In this document: piece after piece, positions 1 to 13,633 of the stretch
Numbering within the stretch: the stretch's first letter is position 1
Layout of the letters: each line of letters starts with the position of its first letter
Assembly (NCBI GenBank): GCA_963573385.1
Contig: CAUYLG010044634.1
Coordinates: 1 to 64,000 of the forward strand
Source of the DNA: Cacajao melanocephalus
Taxonomy: Eukaryota; Chordata; Mammalia; Primates; Pitheciidae
Direction of reading: 5' to 3'
Length of the DNA: 64,000 nt
Made by a program: the position numbers and the translations under genes
The notes under the pieces: generated by a model
Seen by the model: only the letters and a program-made list of their open reading frames with translations
Told to the model about the DNA's origin: nothing
The model's database searches: none

Positions 1-678
<678 letters not shown>

Positions 679-693
679 AGGAAGCATATTCTT

Positions 694-987
694 TTTTTTT
701 TTTTTTTGAGACGCAGTCTTGCTGTGTTGCTCAGGCTGGAGTGGAGTGGCATGATCTCGGCTCACTGCAACCTCTGCCTCCTGGGTTCAAGTGATTCTCC
801 TGCCTCAGCCTCCTGAGTAGCTGGGATTATAGGTGTGCACCACCACACCTGGCTAATTTTTGTATTTTTAGTAAAGACGGGGTTTCACCATATTGGCCAG
901 GCTGGTATCGAACTCCTGACCTTGTCATCCCCCCGCCTTAGCCTCCCAAAGTCCTGGGATTACAGGTGTGAGCCACTGCGCCCAGCC
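694..987 (-). mobile_element. Alu, full length, minus orientation
   Basis: A T-run is followed by the reverse complement of a complete dimeric Alu. It is flanked by a perfect 15-bp target-site duplication at 679-693 and 988-1002 (AGGAAGCATATTCTT). Confidence 0.95.
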
Positions 988-1002
988 AGGAAGCATATTC
1001 TT

Positions 1003-1663
1003 AAGGCTCTCAGACAATGGCTAGTCCGCTGCATAGGGCTGTCTCCAAGGGGGACCTGGCAGGGCTCATCAGTCTCAGCTCCTGCCAAATGACTAATGTG
1101 TTTGACCAAATCCGAGGCGAAGATGCCTCGGCTCTTTCTGTGCAGTAGGCTGGGCCTTCCCTGGGCCAAAGAGGCTGCTCTGGCCCTTGCAGAGACTTTG
1201 CAAGAGACTCTCCTGCAGAACTCTGAGGCTTCCCACACTCTCTGGCCCTGCAGAAGCCCCCACAGATGAATGGAATCTTTAGGATTTCCTTTCTCCTGAG
1301 AGGCCCTCCGGATACCTGAGCAGGGCTCAGGGCAGAAGATGCACATTGCAGTCATGGAGGGCAGGTCAGGGACCCTGAGAGCAACAAGTTCAACTCCTAC
1401 TCTTTAACCAGCTGAAGTCTTCCTGAGCACCCAGCTTTCTGAAAAGGTGCCTACACAAAGGTGCCCACTAAGCAGCTGTGAATGGTGGTAGTGACATTCT
1501 AGGAGGCCCTCTGAGCTCTCTCAGCACTGCCCTGAATCTGAGAGATAGAAAGCCCCCATCCAAACCATTTACAGTTTAAAACATGACTGGCTTTGCAAGT
1601 ACTTTAAAATTTTATACGATCAAATGAAAAAAATTTCTGGTCCCTTTAAGAAGCCAGAATTTA
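1003..1663. other. Unique intron 8 sequence
   Basis: Nothing recognisable as a gene or young repeat. A 131-codon open frame on the minus strand runs from here into the Alu and has no family resemblance. Confidence 0.5.
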
Positions 1664-2030
1664 GGCCAGGAGCAGTGGCTTATGCCTGTAATCCCAGCAC
1701 TTTGGGAGGCCGAGGTGGGTGGATCAGTTGAGGTCAGGAGTTTAACCTGGGCAACATGATGAAAAAATACAAAAAATACAAAAATTAGGCTGGGCACGGT
1801 GGTGCAGGGTGGCTCATGCCTGTAATCCCAGCCCTTTGGGAGGCTGTACTCCAGCCTGGGGGGCAGAGTGAGACCCTGTCTCAAAGAACAAACAAACAAA
1901 CAAAACACTAGCCAGGCTTGGTGGTGCACACCTGTAGTCCCAGCTACTCAGGAGGCTGAGGTGGGAGGCTGTACTACTGCATTCCAGCCTGGGTGACAGA
2001 GCCAGGCCCTGTCTAAAAAAAAAAAAAAAA
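1664..2030 (+). mobile_element. Alu interrupted by a second, internally deleted Alu
   Basis: The outer Alu begins at 1664. Its middle A-rich linker, near 1788, is interrupted by a second Alu start (GGCTGGGCACGGTGG) that jumps directly from its left arm to a CTCCAGCCTGG end and an (AAAC)n tail at about 1885-1908. The outer Alu then resumes and ends in a poly-A near 2030. Confidence 0.8.
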
Positions 2031-2697
2031 GCAGCCAGGTTTTAAATAAAGGATAAGTCATTCCATCTATAGATTGCACTTTTTATTCCTATATAGCCTG
2101 ACAAATCACAAATCACATCCTAAGGTAAATAATTATGAAGCAGCTCATATTTTCTTATGGGAATACTAATTGGTATCTGGGTTTTCTATCAAGTATTTTG
2201 CATCATATAAGTTATAACCAATGATGTGTTACAAAAGTGAAATTATAGTTATGATAAATTTCTATCAATAATTAAATTATTAAAATTATGACCCAAATCC
2301 TATAAAGTAGAACCCATTTACAATATGCACTGATCAAAAAGGGATTCAGACTATTCTCACAACATATAAAACTACATTTCTATTTAAATAAATAGAATTA
2401 ATTTAAATAATTAAAATACATTTGACAAAGTAGGCTAGATATAAAAACTTAAATTATTCAATGATACTTATTCCCCCCAGTCTATTTGAATTTGTGTGGG
2501 TTTGGGCACTGTAATTTGGGTGGGTTGAGGCACTTATTATCTTTTTTGTTCTTTCAGTAAATTTGCTTGTAGCAAGCAGGGGTATTTAAAAAGACTCTTG
2601 ACCTTGGAACCAAGCTGACATTATTATAGTGGATTCTTGGTAATTGTTTTATTGTATTGCAGATGATGAAAAGGAGGTTGATTCTTCTCAAAACAAG
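2031..2697. other. AT-rich intronic stretch, unidentified
   Basis: Strongly AT-rich with stop codons in all frames. It may be an old decayed repeat, but no family was recognised. Confidence 0.4.
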
Positions 2698-2984
2698 CAT
2701 TTTTTTGGTGTGTGCCTTTGTTGTACATGCTGGAGTGCAGTGGCATGATCTCAGCTCACTGCAGCCTCCGCTCCTGGGTTCAAGCGATTTTCCTGCCTCA
2801 GCCTCCTGAGTTACTGGGATTACAGGTTTGAGCCACCCCCCTATACCCAGCTAATTTTTGTAGTTTTAGTAGAGACAGGGTTTCTCCATGTTGGCCAGGC
2901 TGGTCTTGAACTCCTGACCTCAGGTAATACACCCGCCTCAGCCTCCCAAAGTCCTGAGATTATAGGTGTGAGCCACCACGCCCA
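2698..2984 (-). mobile_element. Alu, minus orientation
   Basis: Reverse complement of an Alu: GCTGGAGTGCAGTGG near 2730 and GTGAGCCACCACGCCC near 2967. The poly-T end is eroded. Confidence 0.9.
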
Positions 2985-4226
<1,242 letters not shown>

Positions 4227-4365
4227 TAATAGGAGAGAGAAGGAAGCTGTAAGTAGTTATTGGGATAAAACAAAACCCTTTCATGATTGAGTCCCACTGA
4301 ATTCAGACTGTTCATCAAACCATTTCCTTCAGATTGGGATTGAATGGGAAAAAGCAGTGTCAGAA

Positions 4366-4546
4366 AGAGAAGAGCTAGAAAAAGGAGATCTGGAGGGAGG
4401 GTGTCGGTGGCGGAGGGGAAGGGGGAGAAAGTGTAGAAGAAAAAGGTAAAGGGGAAGGAGGGAGAAACCCACAGAAGGAGGGATGTACAGACAAGGAACA
4501 CACGGGAGCCAATGAGAAGAGGGAGAGGAAAAGAGACAGAAAGAAT
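4366..4546. repeat. Purine-rich tract
   Basis: About 180 bases in which the plus strand is overwhelmingly A and G (blocks of GGAAGG, GAGAAAG and GGAGGG). The transcribed RNA would be pyrimidine-rich here. It lies 340 bases downstream of the exon 8 donor. Confidence 0.55.
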
Positions 4547-4882
4547 TCCTGCATTCTAGGGTAAGTCACAGGCTACATTCTGCAGCTCCCCACTAGGCTT
4601 TAGAGTAAGAGATCAATGTCTTTTGAGATTCTGAATAACCACTGTTCACAGTTCGATATGTGCTCTTCACTCTTACACTTCAGAAGCTCTCACTCCACAT
4701 CAAGCGGTCATAAAATCCCAATAGGATGGCAATTATCCGACGGGCTTGGAGAAGGTAAGAAAAGCGCAATCATCCTGTGGGCACAGTGAAATCAAACCTA
4801 GCTCAGATTTGTTTCCTGGAGCTTCTGTGACGTCTCCCTAAAGATGTACACATCCCCGCAATGTGCTGCTGAAATGCCTTAC

Positions 4883-5039
4883 TTGGCCAGCAGGCTCATG
4901 AGGTAGGTGGAGGTGTTGGTGTCCAGTCTCAGAGGAGGCACCGTGACATAGGCGGCCGCGTGGGACCAGTCCTGGTGGTAGTAGTGTAAGCCTGTCAGCG
5001 TGGCATGTGCAGTGGTGGTCTCTGCCAGCACAACCTTCC
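4883..5039 (-). CDS. DPYSL5: DPYSL5 exon 8 (residues 264-316, part)
   Basis: 157-nt exon. The acceptor is TTCTTCTTCCAG before 5039 and the donor AA|GTAAGG follows 4883. It completes codon 264 (Gly) begun in exon 7, adds 51 full codons starting KVVLAETTTAHATL, and leaves two bases of codon 316, so the donor is phase 2. Family alignment from memory puts this opposite the dihydropyrimidinase GKVVYGEP...HYW...AAHHVMGPPLRPD region. The HYYHQDW and VPPLRLDTNTSTYLMSLLA stretches support this. The segment belongs to the TIM-barrel-like core and, in the enzymes, helps shape the substrate pocket. This is the last coding exon in the window; the next would lie left of position 1. An open frame can be read past the donor for two codons (Lys, stop), but the GTAAGG site and homology favour splicing. 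Confidence 0.95.
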
Positions 5040-5108
5040 CTGGAAGAAGAAAGGTCAGAACCATCACCAGGAAGCCACCAAACCCGAGCAACCGCTGGGT
5101 GCGCCTCT

Positions 5109-5215
5109 CATTTTACAGGTGAAGGAGCTGAGGTCAGAGACAGGAAGAGACCTACCCAAGCTCACAGGGCTTTTGAGAGCACAGCTGGGTTCAGGCCCAG
5201 AGAGCTTCCCTATTC
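5109..5215 (-). repeat. MIR fragment next to exon 8
   Basis: TTTTACAGGTGAAGGAGCTGAGG followed by ACCCAAGCTCACAGGG matches the reverse strand of the MIR core. It lies about 70 bases upstream, in gene sense, of the exon 8 acceptor, in the region where a branch point would be expected or just beyond it. Confidence 0.6.
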
Positions 5216-6238
5216 TCCTGCTGACCTAGGCAAGGAAGACAGAGGGACATGGGCACTGAGGCCTGGCAGCACCAAGTGGCACTTTGAGGAGTCTGGTTTG
5301 CCCAGAGCACCACTGTGTGCAGGGTGCTGTTGGTAGATGGAGCTTGGCCGTGGGTGAACAGGCACACAGGGCTGCGAATGCCATGCTAAGGAGCAGTTTA
5401 GACTGTTTTTCTGGACAGGCAGGTGCTGTGAGCAGCTTCAAGAGAATGGTTTGGGATAGGCTCCATACTAGGGCTGGAGGACAGGGAGACAGGAGGTGGG
5501 AGTACAGTCACCAGGCTGGGGCGACCATCTAGGTGAGACCCTCCAAGGAGCTTCAGTTGAGGGGAGAGGCAGGCGGCGGGATGTAGAGGGTGAATCAATC
5601 AAAGGCTGGGATGCCCTCGCTTCTGATCTAAATCCCCAGGTCTGTGACTGTGACTTAGTTTTTACTGCTGCCAGGCCCTCACCAGCACCGGGAGCAGGGC
5701 TGGACTCCAAGCATCCGCAAACCTTTAGGTACTGCCAGGCGATCCGCAACAGAAGCCATACAAGTGCCCCTTGGCGCTCATACACAGGGTTCCAGGAGGC
5801 TAGAAAGGGAAGCTGGGCCCACACACTGTTCTTTCTTTAGGGACTTCCCAAACACCTCCTGAAATGCCTTCTGAAACTGGTCCAGGATTTTATGTTAGTT
5901 GCTAAGGCAACAGCTAGTAAAATCTATGAGGCCAAAGAGACACTAATTAATGAGTGGGTTTAAAACTTGGAAAATTTTACCAGACCCAGGAGAAGTGACA
6001 GACACTTCCGTAAAGCTGTTATGCATACAAATTTGCAGAAGAAAAAGCTCACGTTCTAGGGACTAAAGCCAGGCTAGTGCAGGGCAGCTCTGAGGAAGAC
6101 GGTGGCAGATGAAAGCGAAGGGCTGGATCAGGTCCTGGTCTCAGGAGCCAGGGCCAGGGGTGCACATGGCTGATGGGCCCTGTCCGTCTCCAGTCCCTCC
6201 ACATGACTTGCTCCGTCCAGCCAAGCCTACGGACTCAC
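5216..6238. other. Intron 7, unique part
   Basis: The intron runs 5040-6238. Apart from the MIR fragment no repeat was recognised. Overlapping open frames at 5468-5840 on both strands have no family resemblance and are not framed by convincing splice sites. Confidence 0.5.
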
Positions 6239-6314
6239 CTTGCATCTTAGCAGCTGCGATAACATCACCAGCTGAGATGCTGGACACGTTGACCAGGTAG
6301 ATCGGACAGTGAGT
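6239..6314 (-). CDS. DPYSL5: DPYSL5 exon 7 (residues 239-263 plus 1 base)
   Basis: 76-nt exon. The acceptor is TTTCTTGTGTTTAG before 6314 and the donor G|GTGAGT follows 6239. It encodes THCPIYLVNVSSISAGDVIA and on to KMQ, then one base of Gly264 (phase 1). In catalytic dihydropyrimidinases the equivalent strand reads CPLYIVHVMSKSAA, with a metal-binding His. Here that position is Asn247 (LVNV). The loss of the ligand is consistent with CRMP5 having no hydrolase activity. The exon is only 76 nt and is not a multiple of three, so skipping it would shift the frame. Confidence 0.95.
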
Positions 6315-7369
6315 CTAAACACAAGAAACAGTGGGAAGTAGGGAGGGAGGGTTGATCCATAAACTTCATAAGCATCAGCATAACCCCGGCAAAGTCAGTC
6401 CTGGCACCAGCACCTCCCCCTGCTTAAGCCCACCCTCAAGGTGACAGTCCTTAAGGGGGGAATGCAGGCTAACTCAGGGCGCAGCTGCAGGAACTGCATG
6501 ATGGTGGTGAGGAGGGGGGCAGAGAACAGCCTCCAGCACCAGAGCCCATCAGGAAGCCCAGCCTGTGAAGTTCAAGACCGTCAAGTCTGAACCTCAATTT
6601 TCTCCCATCCAACAACCATGTCTGCAATTTAAAAGGGGGGCTCTTTTTCCTATTTTGATTTCCTGTTCATAAATGTGATGATCTAGAGTTAGTTGTGTAC
6701 TCTATCTAAAATTACGATGCCTTCTGTCTGAAGGCTGCTTATCAGTAGACAGAATGCACCGTGGAGATGAAGAAAATACAAGAGGGTGAGGGTTTAGAGT
6801 CTAGGCAAGAGAAGGCTGATCTTGCGAACAGACACCTGGACTGTAATACTGGGTAGCTTTTTCTCTACTAAGCTGTACAACCACAGTCCACAGCTTAACT
6901 TCTCTGAGCGCATGCTTGAGCTAAAAGGCAAGGAACTGCCTTTTTGTTGTTTAGGTCTTTCCTTATTCTAGGGTAAGTTCCATCAGGAAGTAATTGATAA
7001 AATAACTATTGTCATGACAATAAAACATCGTCCTTGTCCTGCTGCCAGAGCTCTAAAGTGCAATTGGGAAATTCTGTTTCCCCAGACGTTATTCTGATTC
7101 TCTTTGCTTATCACATTAGGAGGATGTAGAGTTTAAGAGCTGGCCTGAGTTTACACGTGAGCAATGAGCTAAGCTTCAGCAGGCTTGGTGGGGTGGAATG
7201 GAAAGCTGGTGGCAAGAAGGGTGAATGCAAGGATGGTGGGAGTGACAGCACTCAGTCAGCAAAAGTTCTGGGGTCCTGTGGGACAGACATGATGCTGGCA
7301 CCCAGAGCAGAATGGGGCTGCTCCGTAGAGGTTGGTCTCTAATCCGAGAGTGGAGATCGGGCGACTTAC
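6315..7369. other. Intron 6
   Basis: 1055 bases between the exon 6 donor (GTAAGT) and the exon 7 acceptor. Unique sequence; no Alu and no additional exon seen. Confidence 0.6.
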
Positions 7370-7414
7370 CCTGTTTGCAATGGTGATAACACGATGAGTG
7401 GCTTCAGCTTCCAG
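7370..7414 (-). CDS. DPYSL5: DPYSL5 exon 6 (residues 224-238), 45-nt micro-exon
   Basis: Short 45-nt exon encoding LEAEATHRVITIANR, the CRMP/dihydropyrimidinase motif corresponding to VEAEA.RAITIA. The acceptor is TTTGTTTCTAACAG before 7414 and the donor AGG|GTAAGT follows 7370. Both edges are phase 0, so skipping it would delete 15 residues without a frameshift. The residues form a helix in the family fold that links the GITGPEG loop to the next barrel strand. Confidence 0.94.
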
Positions 7415-7774
7415 CTGTTAGAAACAAAGGACAGGAGGAAACCAAACTTCACCATCTCCTCCAAGCATACCCACACCACACCCTCCCCTCGTGGAGCAAC
7501 TGCACCCACAGGGGTTGGCTCGGGGCAAAGCCTGGGCAGAGGCACCAAATTTTAACCACCTTGGCTCACAGTGAGGGAGAATCCTAGGTCTCAGAATACC
7601 AGGCCTGTCCTTGCTGGATGCTACTTGGGGCTTAATTAAAAGGCAAGGAAATAAAATTAAATAAACAAAAACCCAAGGTCACATCTCTTCCTGTTTTCTA
7701 GTGTATTCTCTCCTTAGCCACCTCAGAACTGCAGCAAAGGAGAATAGTGGCTGATTTGACTCCGGAAATTAGCC

Positions 7775-7830
7775 TAGATCAGGGTTTCTGCACACGGTAC
7801 TATTGGCATTTGAGTTGTATAATTCATAAT
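7775..7830 (-). mobile_element. MER20-like fragment (hAT-Charlie), minus
   Basis: CAGGGTTTCTGCACACGGTACTATTGGCATTTGAG resembles the end of MER20 read in reverse. It is cut short by the Alu at 7832. Confidence 0.5.
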
Positions 7831-7831
7831 T

Positions 7832-8342
<511 letters not shown>

Positions 8343-8371
8343 TGATAAAGACTACAGGGATTGTTTCTCAC

Positions 8372-8440
8372 CTCCTCTGGACGGCTGATCTCGATTCCTT
8401 CTGGGCCTGTGATCCCCAAATCTAGTGCCTCCTTAGCACC
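8372..8440 (-). CDS. DPYSL5: DPYSL5 exon 5 (residues 201-223)
   Basis: 69-nt exon encoding GAKEALDLGITGPEGIEISR then PEE. The LGITGPEG motif is a hallmark of dihydropyrimidinases and all CRMPs. The acceptor is CTGTTATCCAG before 8440 and the donor GAG|GTGAGA follows 8372. Both edges are phase 0 and the length is a multiple of three. The intron upstream of it is the GC-AG intron. The next exon continues directly with LEAEATHR. Confidence 0.95.
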
Positions 8441-9240
8441 CTGGATAACAGCAAGAGAAAGAAAATGGAGAGATATCATGTAAGAAAATATTGACCCAAG
8501 GGACAGTGAAATATGCTAGACACAGCCTGTTTCAATAGGCTTGCTTCTTTTCTCACTTCTGCAACATTCATCTTCTAAAGAAGGCAGAGCATGCACAGGC
8601 CCCCCCATGCAGTGGGGCTCTCCTGATTCTCACTTCTTAATGACTGAACGTACCTTGTTCTCTTAAAAATACAGTTAAGTATTATAACTAGCAACAGGCC
8701 TGTAACACCAAAGACAAGCACTCTTTCAGACTCAGAATTCCCTCTCTGGAAATCGAGACAAATCTCTAGCTTCCAGCAACTCCTAGGCTAGCCCTTACCC
8801 CAAGACCTAGGAGAGTGCACAGAGGCTCATCTTTCCTGGGGCCATGAATAGATCTCTTTAATGTCTCAGATCCTCTGAAGAGGTCAAGTGGAAAGCGGAT
8901 TCTTACTTATTCTGTATGTCAAATCTCGTTAAAAATATGTCCGAGAGGTGCTCCAAATTCTCTGCTATAATGAAATTTAAATCTCACGTCATTAGAATTA
9001 AGACATCATCACCTAAGACTCAGAAGCCTTTCTGAACCATAAAAAGAGATTTGTTTTTTTACAGACAGTAGCACAGTTTGGATTTTCTGACCAAGATCTG
9101 ACAGTTGGGGTGTCCACACCTCACACTTCTACAACTGATTTTGTCTGAATCCTGTGGAATCAGTGATAGGTGGTCAGGAATCCCCTGAGGACTATCTCCA
9201 TTGGTGTCCCTCCATCCCACATTCTTGGCTGCAGACTTGC
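8441..9240. other. Intron 4 (GC-AG)
   Basis: 800 bases of unique sequence. In gene sense it starts GCAAGT and ends TTATCCAG. No repeat recognised. Confidence 0.75.
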
Positions 9241-9246
9241 CTCGGC
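9235..9246 (-). promoter_or_regulatory. DPYSL5: Non-canonical GC 5' splice site of exon 4
   Basis: In gene sense the junction is GCCGAG|GCAAGT. Apart from C at intron position 2 it matches the U1 donor consensus (AG|G.AAGT) perfectly, as is typical of GC-AG introns. Only this cut keeps the frame from Glu200 to Gly201 of exon 5. The nearest GT, three bases further in, would break the frame. Confidence 0.9.
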
Positions 9247-9420
9247 CACAAGCTCCCCGTTTTCAGCATGGACGCGGGCGATCGCCCCAATGTCCTTGCA
9301 AGCGTGCAGCACTTGGTACAGCTCATTGTCTCGAAGCATGTACAGGTCCTTGTAGGTCATGAACATCTGGAACGAGTTGACGCCCTTCTCCCTCACCAGT
9401 GTCTCCATTTCTGCTTTCAC
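9241..9420 (-). CDS. DPYSL5: DPYSL5 exon 4 (residues 141-200)
   Basis: 180-nt exon. The acceptor is CTCTTTCTCTCCAG before 9420; the donor is GAG|GCAAGT, a GC site. It encodes VKAEMETLVREKGVNSFQMF, then a stretch through MTYKDLYML to VHAENGELVAE. In active dihydropyrimidinases the matching segment is NSFKMFMAYKD, where the Lys is carboxylated and bridges two metals. Here it is Gln158. His191 of the VHAENG motif is kept. Phase 0 at both ends and a length divisible by three. The Asn in MLRDNELY may be a species or allelic variant; it could not be checked here. Confidence 0.95.
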
Positions 9421-9837
9421 CTGGAGAGAAAGAGCAAAGGCAATGTCGCATGAGGGCAGACACCCAAGAGAGGGACTGGCAGACGCCAGCCCAGCATGGG
9501 GGAGATGTGGGGCCTGCCCCAGCTCAGGCTGTCGGTCGGCCCCCCTGCCACACCTCTCTATCTGTTTCCTCCCACCCCACAGGCTGCTGTGAGGTCACCT
9601 GAGCAGATGGATGCGGAAGTACTGTGAAAACTGTCAACATGACACCATTTATGAGCCACATTGTGACTTTATAGGCACATTTCTCTCGTCACCTAGGCCT
9701 GTCCCATGTGTCTGTCAAACCAGCCTTAATGGTAAACACAAGAATAATGATTTTGATTCCTGTGGCCTGTTCCCTGGTGTTACAAAGAAGGCACGCTAAC
9801 ACTAAAAATCCAGAGGCCCTGGGAAAACCGAATTGAG

Positions 9838-9869
9838 GAACAAAGTCAAACGTGAACAAAGTCAAACGT
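9838..9869. repeat. 16-bp tandem duplication
   Basis: Two exact copies of GAACAAAGTCAAACGT at 9838-9853 and 9854-9869, followed by a partial third (GAACA). It lies in intron 3, about 420 bases upstream of exon 4 in gene sense. Confidence 0.9.
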
Positions 9870-11663
9870 GAACAGAGTTATGAGAATTAGGGTATTCCTA
9901 ACAACATTATTTGTACTAGGAAAAACATAGAAACAATACTGGCCTGACAACAGGAAAATAAGTTCAGGTTCATCATTTGGTAGAATATTAGGTGGCCATT
10001 ACATTGCTGGTCATGAAGACTCCCCAGCAAAATAGAAAATGCTAACACCTATGCAAAATAGTTACTCAGTGAAAGCATGGATGAAAAAAGACTGGAAAGA
10101 AAGAAGTTTAACAACAGGGATCATGTTGGGGTTTTTGGATTATGTGCTTCTTTTCTATTTTTAACATCTATAGGAAGAAACATTTATTTGATTATTGTAA
10201 AACAGAATTTTAAACTCCTGATGCATGAAAGTCATCATAACCTCCGGGAAATTAGGGAGGGTTGGCCTGGCTTCTGTGCTGCTGGGAATCTGAGCAGACC
10301 CTCTATTCCAGGCCAGCTCCAGGGGAAGTAGAGAGTGGCTTGGAGGTAGAGGCCCCTCACCCAGGAGGGTGTCCAAAAAGGAGACCCCCATTTGAGATAA
10401 GAAATGGCTGACATTCAGCGTGATCTGTACCTCTGGCCCAGTACCGGGAGGAGGGGCCTTCATGCTCTGAGGGTTGGGGAGTTCCAAGTTCTTCTGTAAG
10501 TGCCAGGTCAGAAATAATGAAGAAACTGGGTGAGCCCCCAACTCAAGGCTAAGACCCGAGGGCAGAAATATAGTGAGGCTTTAGATTATCATCTCAGAAG
10601 GGTATTAGGCCCTTTACACCAGGGCCTGCAACTGAAGAACTTTGTAAAGCTTTTTTTTTTTTATGATTAAGAACAGAGTTTATTTGAGCTCAAAGCTTGA
10701 GGATGGCCACCTGGGAGCACATATTCAAGCCGCCCTGAATATACCCTCTGATTAGCAGCAGCTACAAGTGGGGAAAAATGAAGAGGCAGTTCCTAACTTG
10801 GTAAAACTTCCTAATGCTTGTTATTTTTATGATTCTGGGGCATTCACCAAAGTATTGGTACATGGGCCTTAATAAGTAATTGATGAAAGAATGAATATCC
10901 AGACTGCTACACTGGGCAAATAAGCAGAAAAGCTCCAGAAACAAAGCCAAATTGAAATGCCTGTAGATCAGGAAGAGCAAGGAAGTGGGAATCTGGGGAG
11001 AGGAGACGGACTCTGACCCTGGGGTCTGGGCAGGGGGAGAATAGGAAAGCCAGAAGCCAGGGGCACAGACACAAAGGAGGCAGAGAGGCTGAAGTAAGAA
11101 GGGCTCAGGGGGCGCCAGCCTCAGTCACAGACCAGGACAGCCTTGATGCGTCTCAGAGCAGGAGCTGGGCCCCAGTAGGAAAAAAGCGTACCACCGTCCA
11201 TTCATTCCAGGCAGTACTGAGCCAGGATGGGAGCCTCAGTTCGGAGACCTCAGTGTAGTAAGGTTGACTCTCAGTACAAATGGGATATGGGATATGACCC
11301 TCTGGACCTGAGCCCATGCTCAGGCCACTGCTCAGCAGCACTGTCCATGACCTGTCAGTGGCACCCCACGTTCACATGAGGCACTAAGAGCCTCATGGTC
11401 AGAGCGAGGAAACTGTACCCCCAAGGCCTAGTCTCTGGCCTTGGCCTCCCTTTGCCTGCCGGAAAGCGGTTCATTAAGTTAGGCAGGACAGGCCCACCTG
11501 CTCCCCTTATGGAATCCTAAGTGTGTTTTCTTTTGGCACGGTGGGGAGCTAGGATGGTGGTGGGAGGGGTTCCCCACACAAGCAGGAAGCACCGCACCCT
11601 AACCAGCCCCTCTGCCTACAAGACCACTTGTGCCTTCTTCTGGAATCCCACCAGCACTGTTAC
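9870..11663. other. Intron 3, remaining sequence
   Basis: Mostly unique sequence. From 10650 a T-run and GTTTATTTGAGCTCAAAGC suggest an old LTR or DNA-transposon fragment, but the family was not recognised. No extra exon was seen between 9421 and 11663. Confidence 0.45.
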
Positions 11664-11822
11664 CTTGGGTGCCCACCAGGTGATCCCCATGTGGAGGGCG
11701 TAGTCACAGCAGACCTTGGGGTCGGCCAGACCCCGGCACTTCTCATAAGCATCCACAAGGGAGGTCTCCTTGTCGGGCAGGACATGGCCGATGATCATGG
11801 TGGTGCCTCCGACGAGTGCTGC
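11664..11822 (-). CDS. DPYSL5: DPYSL5 exon 3 (residues 88-140)
   Basis: 159-nt exon. The acceptor is CCCGTCTTCCTAG before 11822 and the donor AAG|GTAACA follows 11664. It encodes [20 protein letters not shown] through [16 protein letters not shown] to [15 protein letters not shown] is the conserved dihydropyrimidinase-family strand and loop, and the CCDY motif is shared with other CRMPs. Both junctions are phase 0. The exon stands 26 kb downstream of the start-codon exon, which makes intron 2 by far the longest complete intron in the window. Skipping would be in frame but would remove a core strand. Confidence 0.95.
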
Positions 11823-12726
11823 CTAGGAAGACGGGAAAAGGCAGTCTTGTCACAGCCCTGCCTGCCCTCGAGTTGATGACGTGGTGAGACATGATCCTCA
11901 CGGTCCATTCAAAGACAGGCCCTGCCTCACAAGAGGCTGTGAGGACCAAGGACAGCGAGGTTTGGGAAACTGTAAAGAACCGTGTGGAGGCGCAGGAGCC
12001 AGTGTGCCACCTTCATCATGACAGTGGGTCCCAAACCTGCTTGTTCCTCAGCTGCGGTTTCAGCTTGATGCGTTGGAAAAACCACATCGTGGGTCACCAG
12101 GCCTAAGGCCTATCTTCCCAATGAGGACATTCTGTCTCCAGACGATTTTTAAGCCAATTGACTCTATAGATGACAGGATCAAATGTCTACATGTAATATA
12201 TAACATAGTGCTGTATCATACAATAACATAATATTGATGGCATAATCAAATGTCTGTTTACAACATTTACTTAGTTACACACATATACTTAAACCATGAT
12301 ATATAAAATGTTAATTTGTATATACTGCTTTGTTTTATTCTCTCAAATTTCATGAAGCAATTTTGTTCACTTTGCATGCATCTTCAACCTCAGGGTCTTT
12401 GTCTTCAGTTTTTCTAAGCATAGGAGCTTCATTTTCATCTATCTTGTTTGACACGTGTTTTTTAGATGCATGTATAATCTGTCAGTGAAAACTGATCCTA
12501 TTCACAACTCTGCCACTTTAAAAAGAAATCGTTAAAAAGCCTCACTTGGAACCACAGAGTGAACCCCCAGGAAAAATGACTAAATCTGTATTGGAGAGTC
12601 CTCCCTCAACTTTTTAAAAGTGAATTTGATCAGGGGACTTCTGTAAACTTCCAAAACTAGCATTGATCAAAGGCTATTTCAGGCTAATGTGTTGTTCCCA
12701 AACAAAACTTAAGATAAAATTAAATT
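11823..12726. other. 3' end of intron 2
   Basis: The 100 bases next to exon 3 contain the polypyrimidine tract. 12130-12720 is AT-rich and has no recognised gene or repeat. Confidence 0.5.
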
Positions 12727-12727
12727 A

Positions 12728-13335
<608 letters not shown>

Positions 13336-13373
13336 TCCTAACGTGTGTTTAGTTACTCAGAACTTAGGTGTTT

Positions 13374-13556
13374 GTTTTTGTTTGAGACTGGGTCTCACTC
13401 TGTTGCCAAGGCTGGAGCACAGTGGTGCAATCATAGTGCACTGCAGCCTCAAACTCCTGGGCTCAAGTGATCCTCCTGCCTTGGCCTCCTGAGTAGCTGG
13501 GACATCAGGCACGTGCCACCTTGCCTGGCTAATTAAAATATATATATATGTGTGTG

Positions 13557-13633
<77 letters not shown>

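Noticed and set aside
4871..4883. Reading exon 8 through its donor to the near stop codon as a short isoform end
   Set aside because: GTAAGG is a good donor and the family protein continues past this point. A truncated read-through form cannot be supported from sequence alone.
9154..9602. Plus-strand frames over exon 4
   Set aside because: They are shadows of the minus-strand DPYSL5 exon, which has splice sites and clear family sequence.
13537..13625. Repeat array suggestive of CRISPR or telomeric repeats
   Set aside because: It is a dinucleotide microsatellite in an Alu; no spaced unique spacers.
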